A DNA stretch of 7,144 nucleotides, from positions 1 through 7,144 of the forward strand of contig JAIXRT010000054.1 of NCBI GenBank assembly GCA_027485075.1, in the 5' to 3' direction. The position numbers and the translations under genes were made by a program. The notes beneath the pieces are model-generated. The model searched no databases, was not told where the DNA came from, and was given only the letters and a program-made list of their open reading frames with translations. The DNA comes from Cytophagaceae bacterium (GTDB taxonomy: Bacteria > Bacteroidota > Bacteroidia > Cytophagales > Spirosomataceae). Of the stretch, positions 6,221 to 7,144 are shown one piece after another (position 1 is the stretch's first letter; every line of letters starts with the position of its first letter).

Positions 6221-7144
6221 GCTTTGAAATCCACTCACTAGGAGTCATGTTAAACTCACTTTGAAAAGCCAGAAAAAAGGATGATTTATTCTTAAATCCA
6301 CTTTGTGTACCCACACCTTCAATGGACATTTTTTTGTGCGCACCTCCCTTAAATAGTTCAATGGCATGTTCCATGCGTTTTCTTTTACGGTATTCTGGAA
6401 ACGAAATACCCATCTCTTTGTTGAAACTTTTCGAAACTTGTAAATGTGGAATATTTAAATCCTTGGATACGGTATGAATGGAAAATGTGGGATTTAAATA
6501 GGGCTTTTCCTTGGTTATATAATCAATGATTTGGTTTTTTTCTGAAGTAAAGGCGACCGCAGGAGCGATGGGCTCGTTGGTGTGTGTGAATAAATCTCGA
6601 ATGTATTCCCGTACCCGGTTTATAATTGAATTACTTTGATTAAGGCCATAAATTAATTTGGGAAAGAACAAAAGACATATAGAGGGGGTAAGTGTAAATA
6701 AATATATTTTCTCCGAATAGAGATTATTAGGAAGTAGAAAGGTAAATCTAAATGTTCCTGGTATGGTAAAATTCGCATACAAGAGAAATAGGAAAAGGGG
6801 AAAGCTTGAGATAAAAACAAAGCTCAGTGTTGAATAGATCATTCCCGCATTTTTAGCTTTGATGTTATTGTTTTTATTAGCTCTAAAAGTGAAAAAAAAG
6901 GAATAAACAATAAATGCGATATTGAAGGTGACAATGAGTAATCGCTGAAGATTAAACCCTATAAGCATCGTATGCTTAACGGGATAGTCTCTTATAAACG
7001 TATTATTTTTGATTGCTCTAACCATACTTAGTTTTTCATCAAATGAAAAGTGATAATAAGGCCAAAGATTTATAACAATCAATAAACTAGGGATGCAGAA
7101 TAGGAAAAATAGATAGTTAACATATAGTTTCTTCTCAATTAAAC
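6210..7144 (-). CDS. Membrane-anchored AraC-family transcriptional regulator (N-terminus outside the window)
   Basis: The frame runs from the TAA at 6210-6212 to the right edge without a stop, giving 310 visible codons; the TTG at 7080-7082 falls inside a hydrophobic helix (NYLFFLFCIPSLLIVINLW) and is not a credible start. At least four membrane segments are visible, at roughly residues 9-27, 65-87, 100-123 and 143-167. A linker of about 30 residues follows, then a C-terminal AraC-type DNA-binding domain from about residue 201 (bases 6213-6542). The first helix-turn-helix lies around VSKDLNIPHLQVSKSFNKEMG, and the second matches the family pattern as SGFKNKSSFFLAFQSEFNMTPSEW. Membrane-bound regulators of this layout are common in Bacteroidota and are thought to sense envelope or external signals. 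The gene is much more A+T-rich than its neighbours: hand counts of two 60-base lines gave about 27 and 30% G+C against about 47% for a line in DUF2851. Targets and signal are unknown. Confidence 0.85.
   Translation of the reverse strand, partial: LIEKKLYVNYLFFLFCIPSLLIVINLWPYYHFSFDEKLSMVRAIKNNTFIRDYPVKHTMLIGFNLQRLLIVTFNIAFIVYSFFFTFRANKNNNIKAKNAGMIYSTLSFVFISSFPLFLFLLYANFTIPGTFRFTFLLPNNLYSEKIYLFTLTPSICLLFFPKLIYGLNQSNSIINRVREYIRDLFTHTNEPIAPAVAFTSEKNQIIDYITKEKPYLNPTFSIHTVSKDLNIPHLQVSKSFNKEMGISFPEYRKRKRMEHAIELFKGGAHKKMSIEGVGTQSGFKNKSSFFLAFQSEFNMTPSEWISKHLG

Overview
The window looks like a chromosomal segment from a member of the Bacteroidota, most likely an aquatic Cytophagales-type bacterium. 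The signs are a DUF2851 protein (a family found mostly in this phylum), a secreted carboxypeptidase-regulatory-like protein, a membrane-anchored AraC-type regulator, and starts with little Shine-Dalgarno signal. The genus is an inference; no rRNA gene is present to settle it. No tRNA, rRNA, CRISPR array, insertion sequence or prophage gene was seen.

Layout: bases 1-185 (+) hold the last 60 codons of a fibronectin-III-like domain, probably the tail of a secreted glycoside hydrolase. It overlaps tail to tail by 14 bases with a leftward gene group, transcribed in the order dusB (tRNA dihydrouridine synthase), EamA-type transporter, DUF2851 protein. dusB and the transporter overlap by 14 bases. 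The transporter and DUF2851 are separated by 76 bases containing a 12-base direct repeat. A rightward group starts only 33 bases from dusB: CPBP-family intramembrane protease, a 64-residue DUF2007-type protein, and cdsA (CDP-diacylglycerol synthase). The first two share an ATGA stop/start overlap and the third follows after 1 base, so they are very probably one transcript. A small exported protein with a carboxypeptidase-regulatory-like fold follows after 44 bases.

The right end holds a leftward AraC-type regulator with several membrane helices. Its reading frame stays open to the window edge, so its start lies outside. It is clearly more A+T-rich than the other genes. A long imperfect hairpin sits between it and the exported protein and may end transcription from one or both sides.

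The central genes are housekeeping and membrane-related: tRNA modification, phospholipid precursor synthesis, membrane proteolysis and small-molecule transport. I see no strong case for a new multi-gene system. The points most worth following are the edge-truncated membrane AraC regulator, the hairpin beside it, the conserved unknown DUF2851 protein, and the CPBP-DUF2007-cdsA coupling.
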